DNA of 14,363 bases from NCBI GenBank assembly GCA_018262455.1, contig JAGSPR010000133.1, positions 1-14,363 on the forward strand. The letters run 5' to 3'. The position numbers and the translations under genes are program-made. Source of the stretch: Deltaproteobacteria bacterium (GTDB taxonomy: Bacteria > Myxococcota > Polyangia > Haliangiales > Haliangiaceae). Below are positions 1-7,321 of this stretch, one piece after another; positions within the stretch are counted from its first letter, which is position 1, and every line of letters starts with the position of its first letter. A model generated the notes under the pieces. The model was given only the letters and a program-made list of their open reading frames with translations, had not been told where the DNA came from and searched no databases.

Positions 1-390
1 GAGCGTCGCGACGGTGACCCGCGGCAGCTCGACCCGGCGCCACGCGGTGGCGGTCGCAGCGTCGATCACCGTGCCGAACAGGGTCAGCCCGCCGTCCTCC
101 GACACCACGGACAACGAGAGCACGTACGCGGCGCCCTGCGCGGTGCCGAGGGTCGCGAGACACTTCGGGCTCGTGCACTCGGGCTCCTCGTCATGGGTGA
201 CCGCGACCACCCGCTTGGTGTCGTCGAGCGCGACGAGCAACCGCGCGTCAAACGCGCGCGCCGCGCTGGCATCGAGCGCGGCGGTCGGGGGCAACGGCAG
301 CACGAGCATGCGTGGCGGCACCTTGCCCTCGGCGCGCGCGGCGATGCAGAGCGACAGCAGGATCAGCGTGGCGATGACGAACGTGCGCAT
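1..390 (-). CDS. Secreted TolB/CsgG-like protein, partial (C-terminus beyond window start)
   Basis: Reading the minus strand from the ATG at 390-388 gives 130 open codons that run off the window at base 1. The protein starts with a signal peptide (residues 1 to about 20: basic MR, hydrophobic core, ARA before the likely cut), so it should be exported. The mature part has a beta-strand (RMLVLPL, 27-33), then a segment with two cysteines (C72, C77) and 'GAAYVLSLSV' plus 'LFGTVIDAAT' (about 87-114). That pattern resembles the N-terminal domain of TolB/CsgG/LpoB-like proteins, which myxobacteria often use to sense or sum parameters; this is a resemblance, not a firm assignment. It starts 54 bp after the end of the cytochrome gene on the same strand, so the two are probably co-transcribed. 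The ATG at 390 has no good ribosome site directly upstream. A strong GGGGAGG lies further back, before an out-of-frame ATG at 410. Confidence 0.7.
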   Translation of the reverse strand, partial: MRTFVIATLILLSLCIAARAEGKVPPRMLVLPLPPTAALDASAARAFDARLLVALDDTKRVVAVTHDEEPECTSPKCLATLGTAQGAAYVLSLSVVSEDGGLTLFGTVIDAATATAWRRVELPRVTVATL

Positions 391-444
391 GTGCAGAGCG
401 TTGCGTGCATCACGCCTCCCCGTCATGGCAAACGCCGGTAACGA

Positions 445-2331
445 TCAGCGCTGGACGCAGACCACGGTGTGCGCCTCCGCCACGTCGGCGCGGCGAGCCG
501 CTCCGGTGAACGGATCGACCACCGACCCGTAGCGCTGGTTCGACGCGTCGAGCCGGACGCCCGCGGTCCACAGCGGCTGGTCCTGCTGCAGCCCGGCGGC
601 CAGGCCGTTCGCGATCGCGGTGACGAGCTCGTCGGTGCGCGGCAGCTCGAGGTGGCGGGCCCGGCACTGCGCCAGCGCGGTCGCCTGGTCGACGCGGACG
701 ATCCTCCCGCCCGGATCGCCGAGCACGACCCAGGTGTCGTGCCGCGCGTCGATCCACACCGCGGGCGAACGGTCGTCGCTCGTGCGGGGCGTGAACGCGA
801 TCGCGAGCGACAGCTCGTCGACTGCGCGCGGGAACAGCACGCTCCACGTGTCGCGCTTCACCGTGCCGCCGGGCTGCGCGAGCGCGCCGAACGTCTGGCG
901 CAGCGAGCTCGAGCGTGCGAGGCGTGCCGCGAGCTCGTCGGGCCGCAGCCCGAGCTCGGCCGCCGCGAGGCGCAGATCGAGATCCGCCTCGTAGCGTCCG
1001 GTGAGCAGCGAGATCGGCTCGTCGGACGGATCTGGCGGGCTGGCCACCCCGAGCTTGGTGAGCGCCGCCGCGAACCGCGCGCCGTCCTGGGCGAACCACG
1101 CGGCCATCGCGGCGGCGGGCGGGTAGAGCCGGCGGACGCGGTCGCGCTCGCCGACATCGAGGTTGCCCACGGTGTCCCGGATCTGATCGCCGCGCGCGAT
1201 GATCCCGCTCGCGTGACAGCCCATGCACGAGATCCCGTTCTCGACCGCGCGATCGGGGCGCCGCGGATCGCTGACGATCGCGAGCGGGGCCTTGTCGATC
1301 CGGCGGCCTCTGCGGTCGACCAGCATGTAGCCCTGGAAGCCATCCGGCAGGTTGAAGATGATCTCGCCGCCAGCAGGCACGAACGCCAGCGGGTGCGTGA
1401 AGATGTTCTCGAGGCCGATGCTCGACGCGAAGTCGTAGCTGCGCCACAACGCCCCGTGGCGAGTGACGTGGCGCTCGATCACGCGGTTGTTGACCGACAC
1501 GCCCGAGTGGTTGAACCCGGCCCGCGCGACGCGACCGGTCGCGAGATCGTCGGCGAGGTCGACGCCGAGCCGGCGCGCGAGCTCCGCGTCGCTCTGCGGG
1601 AGCCCGAGCAGGTCGTGGTAGAGCGGCGGGCGCGAGGCGGTGGCGACGAACCAGTCGGCGCGGATCGAGTCGGGCACGCCGGCGCTGCGCGCGACGCCGT
1701 ACGGATAGCTCGCGCGCAGGCGGTCCCACGTCGCCGGCGCCCAGCCGAGCTCGCGGAGATCGATCCGGAAGATCGTGCGCTCGCGATCGATGGCGACGAC
1801 CGCCGGCACCACCGGCGACCAGGTCAGGCTGCCGAGCAGCGTCGCGAGCGCGACTCGATAGCGCTCGAGCTGCGGCTCGGGCACGCCGGCGTTCGCGAGG
1901 TGCGCGAGGGTGAACCAGCGCGCAAACGGCCGGGCATCGGCCGGCAGGCGTGCGGCATCGGCGGCCAGCACGAGCCCAACATCACGCTCGCGCCGGAACG
2001 CCACCGTGGTGGGCAGGCCGTCGATCCACGCGCGGAGCGCCTCGATCTCGGCCGCCGACGGACGCGCCTTGACGGTGTCGGGTGGCATCTCGCCCGCCTC
2101 GACGCGGTGGAACACGAGCGAGCGCGCCGCATCGCCGGGGATGACGAGTCCCTCGGCGATCAGCCGCGGCGTGTCGGTGATGAAGTCGAGGTCACCCTCG
2201 GCGCGCGCACCGGTGTGGCACCGGGCGCACCGCTTCTGGAGCACGGCCCGGCCATCGAGCTGACCCACGGGCTCATCGGCGCGGGCCTGCGCGCAACCAG
2301 CTAGCAAGACGATCAACGCGATCCATCGCAC
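445..2331 (-). CDS. Two-haem c-type cytochrome lipoprotein with C-terminal lectin-like (DUF1566-type) domain
   Basis: This 628-residue protein begins with a lipoprotein signal (LLAGC, Cys13), so it is probably anchored in the outer or inner membrane facing the periplasm. A first c-type haem site, CARCH, lies at 35-39, and GEMPPD (80-85) may give the axial Met. This is the arrangement of planctomycete-type cytochrome c domains. A central region (about 270-380) holds the conserved stretch GVSVNNRVIERH, IIFNLPDGFQGYMLVD and a second haem site CMGCH (369-373), as in a large family of planctomycete and myxobacterial cytochrome proteins of unknown substrate. The last 80 residues (C556, LPRTDEL, PLWTAG, VVCVQR) look like a DUF1566/Lcl C-type-lectin-like fold with a terminal Cys pair. 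The start is GTG at 2331; no better in-frame ATG precedes the signal peptide. The family is known but the substrate is not; electron transfer is inferred from the haem motifs. Confidence 0.85.
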   Translation of the reverse strand: MRWIALIVLLAGCAQARADEPVGQLDGRAVLQKRCARCHTGARAEGDLDFITDTPRLIAEGLVIPGDAARSLVFHRVEAGEMPPDTVKARPSAAEIEALRAWIDGLPTTVAFRRERDVGLVLAADAARLPADARPFARWFTLAHLANAGVPEPQLERYRVALATLLGSLTWSPVVPAVVAIDRERTIFRIDLRELGWAPATWDRLRASYPYGVARSAGVPDSIRADWFVATASRPPLYHDLLGLPQSDAELARRLGVDLADDLATGRVARAGFNHSGVSVNNRVIERHVTRHGALWRSYDFASSIGLENIFTHPLAFVPAGGEIIFNLPDGFQGYMLVDRRGRRIDKAPLAIVSDPRRPDRAVENGISCMGCHASGIIARGDQIRDTVGNLDVGERDRVRRLYPPAAAMAAWFAQDGARFAAALTKLGVASPPDPSDEPISLLTGRYEADLDLRLAAAELGLRPDELAARLARSSSLRQTFGALAQPGGTVKRDTWSVLFPRAVDELSLAIAFTPRTSDDRSPAVWIDARHDTWVVLGDPGGRIVRVDQATALAQCRARHLELPRTDELVTAIANGLAAGLQQDQPLWTAGVRLDASNQRYGSVVDPFTGAARRADVAEAHTVVCVQR

Positions 2332-2408
2332 GCTCCGAGGATGCGCGGCTTTGCGTCGCGCGAGCGCCGTGCTGCCGCGGTTTCCCTGCCTTTGCCACGG
2401 GAGCGCGC

Positions 2409-2414
2409 TAGGCT
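2409..2414 (+). promoter_or_regulatory. -10 box TAGGCT, leaderless-type
   Basis: TAGGCT fits the TANNNT core of a sigma70-type -10 box and ends 6 nt before the GTG at 2421. Transcription would begin at about the start codon itself. No Shine-Dalgarno site is visible, which agrees. No clear -35 lies at normal spacing (CTGCCT at 2386-2391 is weak). It sits in the 89-bp gap between two divergent cytochrome genes. Confidence 0.4.
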
Positions 2415-2420
2415 CGGGTC

Positions 2421-3788
2421 GTGCGCAGGGTGCTCGCCGCGGTCATGCTCCTGGCGAGCGCGTGTGACGAGGCGAGCGCTCCGGATCCCGCGCCCGAGGG
2501 CGTGATCGGCAACGGCCATGCTCCAGAGCCCGCCGCGTGGTCCGACGCGTGGATCAACCGCGAGGCCCAGCGGTTCGCGGAAGATCTCGCGTACCGGCGA
2601 GCCGCGCTCGAGACGTCGCTGACCAACCACGCCAACACGTACTCGCAGCAGCGACTCGGCTCCTACGGGCTGGGCGCGCGCGGCTGGGACGCGCTGCCGG
2701 TGTGGAATCCGCGCTCGATCCCGGTCACCGCCGCGATCGCGGCCACCCTCGAGCGCGGCGAGCGACCGGCGCTGCCGGCGGATCAGCCGCCGCTGTGGGA
2801 CGGCCAGACCCCGACCACGAAGGCCGCCTGGGTGGAGCTCGGCAAGCGCGTGTTCTTCGAGTACCCGATGCGCGCCGAGGTGTTCATGGAGTGGGGGCTG
2901 ACCAGGCCCGCGCTCGCGGCCGCGGTCGGCGTGGAGCGCACCGCCGAGGGCGCGCTGCCCGGGCTGGTCGTGTTCGCCAACGTCGACGGCGCGACCCGCG
3001 TCGGGATCACGTGCGCGATCTGCCACTCCGCGGTGCGCGATGGCGAGCTCGTCGCCGGTGCCGCGCGCCGGCGGTTCGACTACGGCGCGCTGCGGCTCGC
3101 CTACTTCGCGCAGACCGGCTCGTCGGTCGAGCCGATCCTCGCCCAGCGGATGGCGGCGTGGGGGCCCGGCCGGGCCGATGTCACCGAGGACAACGACGAG
3201 GATCCAGTCGCGATCCCGGACCTCTGGGGCCTGCGCGACGAGATGATGCTGACGCAAGCTGGAACGATCCGCCACCCGAGCCCACTCGCGCTCGCGATCC
3301 GCCAGGACACCCAGCTCACGCAGTCCAACCACCAGCGCGTCCGGCCGCCGCGCGAGCTCGCGTGGGCCCTCGCGATGTACCTCTACGCGTTGACGCCGCC
3401 ACCCCCGACGACGCATGCCGAGCTCTCGACCCTCGTCCGAGGTGCGGCGGTGTTCGCGGCGAGCTGTCGTGGCTGTCACGAGAGCCCGGCGTATTCGGGC
3501 CGTGCGATCGCCGCGGCGCGGGTCGGGACCGATCCCGCGCTCGCCCGCGGTCAAGCGCGCGGCACCGGCACCTACCGCGTCGCGCCGCTGCTCGATGTCG
3601 CCCACGCGGCGCCGTACCTGCACCACGGCGCGATCCGCTCGCTCGACGAGCTGCTGTCGACCGCGCGGCTCGCGGCCGATTATCGCGGCGGCCGGCTCGG
3701 GCCCGGGGCGATCCCCGGCCACACCGCCGGCACCGAGCTCGCCGCGCAGGACCGCGCGGCGCTCGTCGCGTTCCTCGAGATCCTGTGA
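2421..3788 (+). CDS. Two-haem cytochrome c peroxidase/MauG-like lipoprotein
   Basis: The 455-residue product starts at GTG 2421 with a short lipoprotein-like signal (LLASAC, Cys15), followed by an acidic/proline linker, so it is predicted to be periplasmic and lipid-anchored. Two c-type haem motifs are present: CAICH (198-202) and CRGCH (349-353). The C-terminal part 'TYRVAPLLDVAHAAPYLHHGAIRSLDELL' region (about 384-412) matches the end of di-haem cytochrome c peroxidases and MauG-like enzymes, where the haem domain is followed by an 'APY-H-G' loop. The N-terminal 190 residues are longer than in standard CCPs and I do not recognise them. It is transcribed away from the other two-haem lipoprotein (89-bp gap) and may share a redox role with it. 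The 3' end lies 4 bp from the convergent lipoprotein gene with no obvious terminator between. The peroxidase-family call is fairly secure; the reaction is inferred. Confidence 0.8.
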   Translation: MRRVLAAVMLLASACDEASAPDPAPEGVIGNGHAPEPAAWSDAWINREAQRFAEDLAYRRAALETSLTNHANTYSQQRLGSYGLGARGWDALPVWNPRSIPVTAAIAATLERGERPALPADQPPLWDGQTPTTKAAWVELGKRVFFEYPMRAEVFMEWGLTRPALAAAVGVERTAEGALPGLVVFANVDGATRVGITCAICHSAVRDGELVAGAARRRFDYGALRLAYFAQTGSSVEPILAQRMAAWGPGRADVTEDNDEDPVAIPDLWGLRDEMMLTQAGTIRHPSPLALAIRQDTQLTQSNHQRVRPPRELAWALAMYLYALTPPPPTTHAELSTLVRGAAVFAASCRGCHESPAYSGRAIAAARVGTDPALARGQARGTGTYRVAPLLDVAHAAPYLHHGAIRSLDELLSTARLAADYRGGRLGPGAIPGHTAGTELAAQDRAALVAFLEIL

Positions 3789-3792
3789 CGGG

Positions 3793-4458
3793 CTAGGTCT
3801 GGATCTGGGGCTCGATCATCACCGGCGTGATCGACTGCTTCTCGACGGTGCGCTCCGCGCTGCCGACGGTCACCGTGACGCGGAGGGTGAACAGCTTGCC
3901 CTGGGCGTTCCACCGACCGTTCGAGATCGCGTTCCAGTCGGGCGAGCTGAGCGTGTAGCTCGTCGCGACCGTCTTGCCCGGCGCCATGGTCTCGTCCCAG
4001 GTGACGTAGTTGCCCTGGTCGTCCCAGCGGGACGGCTTGCGCGCGGTGAGCCGGCCGACGACCTTGCCGGCGGCGTCGACGAGCTCGACCTGCTTGACCT
4101 TGACGGTCATCGGGCCGGGGCCCGCGGTTGCGCGAAGCGACAGCTGCATCGAGGTCTGGTCGCACGCCGGATGGGTCGGACCCTGGCAGTTGCGCGGGTC
4201 GGCGCAGCCGCCCGCCGACGGTCCCTGCGTGGCCCCGGGGGCCGGCACCACCTGGTTCGCCGCGGCGCTCGCTGGCTTCGCGGGCCTCGCCGGTGGGGGG
4301 GCCGCATCGCCGCAATCGTCGGCGAGCGTGACGCCCGCGATCTCCACCGCGACGTCCATCGCCGCGGCCGGGTGCGGCTCCGGTCTGGGCGGCTCTGACC
4401 TCGGGACCTCGGTACAGGCTGCGAGCGTCAGCGCGATGACAGCGGTGTGTCTGGTCAT
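3793..4458 (-). CDS. Lipoprotein, paralogue A of a tandem pair
   Basis: The 221-residue protein starts at ATG 4458 (MTRHTAVIAL...) behind GAGG, six bases upstream. The longer in-frame extension lacks a signal peptide and was not used. A lipoprotein signal ends at LTLAAC (Cys15). It is followed by a Pro/Glu-rich stretch, a short VTLADDC motif (about 43-49), a Pro/Ala-rich linker with three more cysteines, and a conserved beta-rich domain from QTSMQLS onward. That domain includes KVKQVELVD, YVTWDE, SNGRWNAQGK and FTLRVTVTVGS. The conserved part closely parallels the upstream gene at 4499-5167, so the two arose by duplication. The fold looks like an immunoglobulin-like beta-sandwich, inferred from alternating hydrophobic strands only. 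It lies 40 bp behind its paralogue and is likely in the same operon. I do not recognise a characterised family; function unknown. Confidence 0.8.
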   Translation of the reverse strand: MTRHTAVIALTLAACTEVPRSEPPRPEPHPAAAMDVAVEIAGVTLADDCGDAAPPPARPAKPASAAANQVVPAPGATQGPSAGGCADPRNCQGPTHPACDQTSMQLSLRATAGPGPMTVKVKQVELVDAAGKVVGRLTARKPSRWDDQGNYVTWDETMAPGKTVATSYTLSSPDWNAISNGRWNAQGKLFTLRVTVTVGSAERTVEKQSITPVMIEPQIQT

Positions 4459-4498
4459 GTCCGTCCTCGGGGTTCCGGTCTCGACCTCGCGTGCCGGC

Positions 4499-5167
4499 TC
4501 ACGTCGGGACCGCGGGCGGGAGCCGTGCCGCGGTGATCGCTTGCTTGTCGACGGTGATGTCCCCGCTGCCCACCGTGACGGTGACCCGCAGCTGGAAAGT
4601 CCTCGCGTGGGCGTTCCACCGGCCATTCGTCAGCTTGTCCCAGCTCGGCGCGGTGAGCGCGTAGCTCGCCTTGACGGTCTGATCGGCGGCCAGCGCCTGA
4701 TCCCAGACGACGTACTTGCCATCCTGCGCCCACTGCGTCGGCTCGCGTGCCGTGAGGACCTCGAGGAGCTTGCCCTTGTCGTCGAGCAGCTCGACCTTCT
4801 TCACCTTGATCGTGGTCGGCTTCGCACCCGGCTCCGCCTTGATCGAGAGCTGCATCGAGGTCTGCTCGCAGTGCCGTCCGCAGCCGGTGCTCGCACACCG
4901 CGGGTCGGCCACGGAGACCGCCGCGGGCGTGCCAGGCCGCGCAGGATCCTGCGCGACCCGCGAGGGTGCGGCCGGCTGGCCCGGCGCGGGCTTGGCGGGC
5001 GGCGCCGGGGGCGCCGGGGGCGCCGGGGGCACCGGGGCGCAGTTGTCGGCGAGCGTGACCGACGACAGCTCGACGGTGACCTCCTTCATCCGCTTCGCTT
5101 CGCTGATCGAGCTGCATCCCGTCAGCGCGACCGCCGCGAGCACCCAGAGCACATCTCGTTTCGACAT
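4499..5167 (-). CDS. Lipoprotein, paralogue B with PPA-repeat linker
   Basis: The 222-residue protein starts at ATG 5167, preceded by a strong GAGGTG site. The 25 residues further upstream in frame are not signal-like and lie in the promoter. The lipobox is LTGC (Cys18) followed by SS. A VELSSVTLADNC motif leads into a (PPA)n linker, then a cysteine cluster (four non-lipobox Cys in all, as in the paralogue, which would allow two disulfides). The conserved domain has QTSMQLS, KVKKVELLD, YVVWDQ, TNGRWNAH and FQLRVTVTVGS. Compared with the downstream copy, the C-terminal domain is well conserved while the linker has diverged. It is predicted to be a periplasmic or surface lipoprotein; no enzyme motif is visible. 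A sigma70-type promoter lies upstream, so this gene probably leads the two-gene operon. Confidence 0.82.
   Translation of the reverse strand: MSKRDVLWVLAAVALTGCSSISEAKRMKEVTVELSSVTLADNCAPVPPAPPAPPAPPAKPAPGQPAAPSRVAQDPARPGTPAAVSVADPRCASTGCGRHCEQTSMQLSIKAEPGAKPTTIKVKKVELLDDKGKLLEVLTAREPTQWAQDGKYVVWDQALAADQTVKASYALTAPSWDKLTNGRWNAHARTFQLRVTVTVGSGDITVDKQAITAARLPPAVPT
5001..5036. repeat. Four tandem 9-bp units inside lipoprotein B linker
   Basis: GGCGCCGGG is present three times head to tail, then once as GGCACCGGG. On the coding (minus) strand it encodes the PPA repeats of the linker. The unit keeps the reading frame, so copy-number change would lengthen or shorten the spacer between lipid anchor and folded domain without a frameshift. 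Confidence 0.85.
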
Positions 5168-5191
5168 ATCACCTCGTGAAGGGTCAGCGCG

Positions 5192-5221
5192 ATCGTACCT
5201 GTCGGGCCGGTGCGCTGTCGA
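5192..5221 (-). promoter_or_regulatory. Sigma70-type promoter for the lipoprotein pair
   Basis: On the minus strand, TCGACA (5221-5216, five of six matches to TTGACA) is followed after 18 bp by TACGAT (5197-5192, a good -10). The predicted transcript start is near 5185, leaving a leader of about 18 nt that contains the GAGGTG ribosome site of the gene starting at 5167. Confidence 0.55.
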
Positions 5222-5273
5222 TGAAACGCCCCGGCGTTGCAACCGGTCTGTTGTCGCCCGCGCCTCGGCTGGC

Positions 5274-7064
5274 CTATTGCAGGCCGTCGAACGCCACGAC
5301 GCTGTCGCTGGTGAGGCCGGCGGCGTTCGCCTCGTCGGTGTCGATGTGCATGTCGAGCGTGTACTCGGGGTTCACCCGGACGATCACATCGCCCATCGTC
5401 ATCTCGCGGTCGCCCTCGACGCGGACCTTGATCATGGCCTTGTCCGACACGCCGTAGTCGCGGGCTTGCTCGGGGTTCATGTGGACGTGGCGGTGGGCGA
5501 GGATGACCCCGCCCGCGGTGGTGATCGTGCCCGCGGGGCCGCGCAGCGTGATCCCGGGCGTGCCGTCGAGCTTGCCGCTCTCGCGGAGGGGCGGCGTGAC
5601 CCCGAGCGCGAACGCGTCGGTGCGCGCGAGCTCGACCTGGGTCTGCTTGCGGAGCGGGGCGATGATCGCGACCGCGCGGAGCTCCCCCTTGGGACCGACC
5701 AGATCGACGGTCTCGCGAGTGACGTACTGCCCGGGCTGGGTGACCTCGCGCTTGCGGCTGAGCTCGTAGCCGGCGCCGAACAGCGCATCGCAGTCCCCGC
5801 GGCTGAGGTGGACGTGCCGGACGCTGACGCCGACCGGGATCGGCCGGGCGCGGACGCTGCGGATCGCGCCGGTGGGCCCGGAGACGCACCGCATCGCCTC
5901 GCGCGCGATCATGCGCTCCTCGTCGGTCCGGACGACCAGCACCTTCGTCGGCGATCGGTGGCGCGAGATCTCGATGATCCCGCCGCTGGCCGAGGCCTTG
6001 CGCGTGCGGTTCGCCTCCTCGTCGAGCGCGACCCCCATGTAGATCAGGCCATCGCAGACCTGGCTGCGGACGCGGACCGAGTTCTCGCCGATCCCGCCGG
6101 TGAACACGAGCGCATCCGCGCCGCCCATCACCGCGGCATAGGCGCCGACGTACTTGCGGATCCGATGGACGAACACCTCGATCGCGAGGCGCGCCCGCGG
6201 ATCGCCGGCATCGGCCGCGATCTCGATGTCGCGGAAGTCGGCCCCGACGCCCGACAGGCCCGCGAGCCCAGACTTGCGGTTGAGCAGCTGATCGATGTCG
6301 TCGAAGGTCATGCCGTCGCGCGCGAGGAGCAGCGGGATCGCGGGATCGAGATCGCCCGACCGCGTGCCCATCACCAGGCCCTCGAGCGGCGTCATCCCCA
6401 TCGACGTCTCGACGGAGATGCCCCCCTCGATCGCCGACATGCTGGCGCCGCCGCCGAGGTGGCAGGTGATGAGCTTGAGCCGCGATAGATCGGTCTGCAG
6501 GTGTTCCGCTGCCGACAGCGCCATGTACTGGTGGCTCGGCCCGTGGAACCCGTAGCGGCGCACGCCCTTCTGGAGATACAGCTCGTTCGGCACGGCATAG
6601 GTGTAGGCGTGCGGTGGCAGCTGGGCGTGGAACGCGGTGTCGAACACCGCGACGTGCGGGACCGCTGGAAACACCTGCTTCGCCGCGCGGATCCCGGCGA
6701 GGTTGACCGGGTTGTGGAGCGGCGCGTAGACCGCGCACTCGTCGATGATCGCCTCGACCTTGTCGTCGATCTTGATCGGGGCCACGAGGCGCTCTCCACC
6801 GTGGACCACGCGATGGCCGACCGCGCCGAGCGCCTTCGGATCGGGCATCGGCCCGCCGGCCCGGGTGAGGTGCGCGAGGATCGCACGCAGCGCGTCGGCC
6901 ACCGTGCGGCCCTCGATCGGCACGCTGGCGGTCTCGTGGAAGTGCTCCGCCGATGAGGTGCCCACGCGTTCGACCCGCCCGATCGCGAGCCGAGCCTCGG
7001 TGTCCATCTCGTAGAGGTTGTACTTGACCGAGGTGGAACCGACGTTGACGACGAGAACCTTCAT
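5274..7064 (-). CDS. Bifunctional acetate kinase - PduL-type phosphate acyltransferase fusion
   Basis: This 596-residue protein joins two enzymes. Residues 1 to about 392 are acetate kinase (acetyl-P + ADP to acetate + ATP). The visible motifs are NVGSTSVKY (7-15), GHRVVHGGE (83-91), FDTAFH (141-146), GFHGPSH (172-178), HLGGG (202-206), GTRSGDLDP with the catalytic-type Arg (233-241), FTGGIGEN (321-328) and RTDEE (379-383). After a short linker (about 393-407), residues 408-596 are a PduL-type phosphotransacetylase (acyl-CoA + Pi to acyl-P + CoA). Its motifs are PVGVSVRHVHLS (410-421), HRHVHM (524-529) and HIDTDEANAAGL (573-584), the His pairs being the known zinc ligands of PduL. Both parts look complete. 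The microcompartment-targeting N-terminus of classical PduL is absent, so I infer a cytosolic enzyme. The start is ATG 7064, which gives the canonical MKVLVVN; the GTG at 7088 would overlap the promoter. Confidence 0.93.
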   Translation of the reverse strand: MKVLVVNVGSTSVKYNLYEMDTEARLAIGRVERVGTSSAEHFHETASVPIEGRTVADALRAILAHLTRAGGPMPDPKALGAVGHRVVHGGERLVAPIKIDDKVEAIIDECAVYAPLHNPVNLAGIRAAKQVFPAVPHVAVFDTAFHAQLPPHAYTYAVPNELYLQKGVRRYGFHGPSHQYMALSAAEHLQTDLSRLKLITCHLGGGASMSAIEGGISVETSMGMTPLEGLVMGTRSGDLDPAIPLLLARDGMTFDDIDQLLNRKSGLAGLSGVGADFRDIEIAADAGDPRARLAIEVFVHRIRKYVGAYAAVMGGADALVFTGGIGENSVRVRSQVCDGLIYMGVALDEEANRTRKASASGGIIEISRHRSPTKVLVVRTDEERMIAREAMRCVSGPTGAIRSVRARPIPVGVSVRHVHLSRGDCDALFGAGYELSRKREVTQPGQYVTRETVDLVGPKGELRAVAIIAPLRKQTQVELARTDAFALGVTPPLRESGKLDGTPGITLRGPAGTITTAGGVILAHRHVHMNPEQARDYGVSDKAMIKVRVEGDREMTMGDVIVRVNPEYTLDMHIDTDEANAAGLTSDSVVAFDGLQ

Positions 7065-7072
7065 CGGCCCAA

Positions 7073-7078
7073 ATGCTA
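7073..7078 (-). promoter_or_regulatory. -10 box TAGCAT upstream of the kinase fusion gene
   Basis: On the minus strand TAGCAT ends 8 nt before the ATG at 7064, so the transcript would be leaderless or nearly so. No convincing -35 and no Shine-Dalgarno site are visible. It shares a 65-bp divergent gap with the slyX promoter. Confidence 0.35.
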
Positions 7079-7093
7079 GCGCGCCCACTCGCG

Positions 7094-7122
7094 TTGCCGG
7101 GGGATCGGCCAGCGAATATGGT
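7094..7122 (+). promoter_or_regulatory. Sigma70-type promoter of slyX, leaderless-type
   Basis: TTGCCG (7094-7099) and TATGGT (7117-7122) are separated by exactly 17 bp. The -10 ends 7 nt before the ATG at 7130, so the expected transcript start falls on or beside the start codon. No Shine-Dalgarno site is present (the spacer is CCTCCCC, the opposite of one). Confidence 0.6.
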
Positions 7123-7129
7123 CCTCCCC

Positions 7130-7321
7130 ATGGATGACCACCGCGAGCAGCTCGTCGAGCTCGAGATCAAGCTCGCGTTCCAGGACCGTCAGCTGCGCGA
7201 GCTCGACTCGCTCGTCCGCACGCTGGCGAGCCGGATCGAGGCGACCGAGCGCGAGCTCGGCGAGCTCAAGAAGACGCTCCAGCCCGAGTCCGCCGCGAAC
7301 GAGCCGCCGCCGCATTACTAG
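7130..7321 (+). CDS. slyX: SlyX family protein
   Basis: The 63-residue product is almost wholly a predicted coiled coil (about residues 4-50: LVELEIKLAFQDRQLRELD followed by heptad-like Leu/Ile spacing). It ends with the family's hallmark tail NEPPPHY. Length and the 'ELE.KLAFQ' opening agree with SlyX, a small conserved protein of unknown molecular role found across proteobacteria, often near FKBP-type or other protein-folding genes. The start is ATG 7130, chosen because it gives the typical SlyX N-terminus and sits just after a promoter; the ATG at 7073 would give a 19-residue unrelated extension. It is divergent from the acetate kinase fusion gene. A hairpin begins at its stop codon. Confidence 0.88.
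   Translation: MDDHREQLVELEIKLAFQDRQLRELDSLVRTLASRIEATERELGELKKTLQPESAANEPPPHY

Noticed and set aside
469..2304. Long plus-strand open frame opposite the two-haem cytochrome
   Set aside because: It is Arg-rich with no domain, while the minus strand encodes a clear signal peptide and two CxxCH sites. High GC keeps antisense frames open.
2392..2414. TTGCCA and TAGGCT as a -35/-10 pair
   Set aside because: The spacing is only 11 bp, too short for a standard promoter, so only the -10 was kept.
2313..3722. 469-codon minus-strand frame opposite the second cytochrome
   Set aside because: No recognisable domain, Arg/Gly-rich composition typical of antisense in GC-rich DNA; the plus strand has two haem sites and a CCP-like C-terminus.
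5232..5248. Palindrome GTTGCAAC flanked by CCGG-like sequence after the kinase fusion gene
   Set aside because: Too short and without a loop to be a terminator, and no partner site is seen; it could be a chance palindrome.
4716..6488. 590-codon plus-strand frame
   Set aside because: It crosses antisense to both a lipoprotein and the PduL/kinase gene, which are unmistakable. No domain is visible in it.
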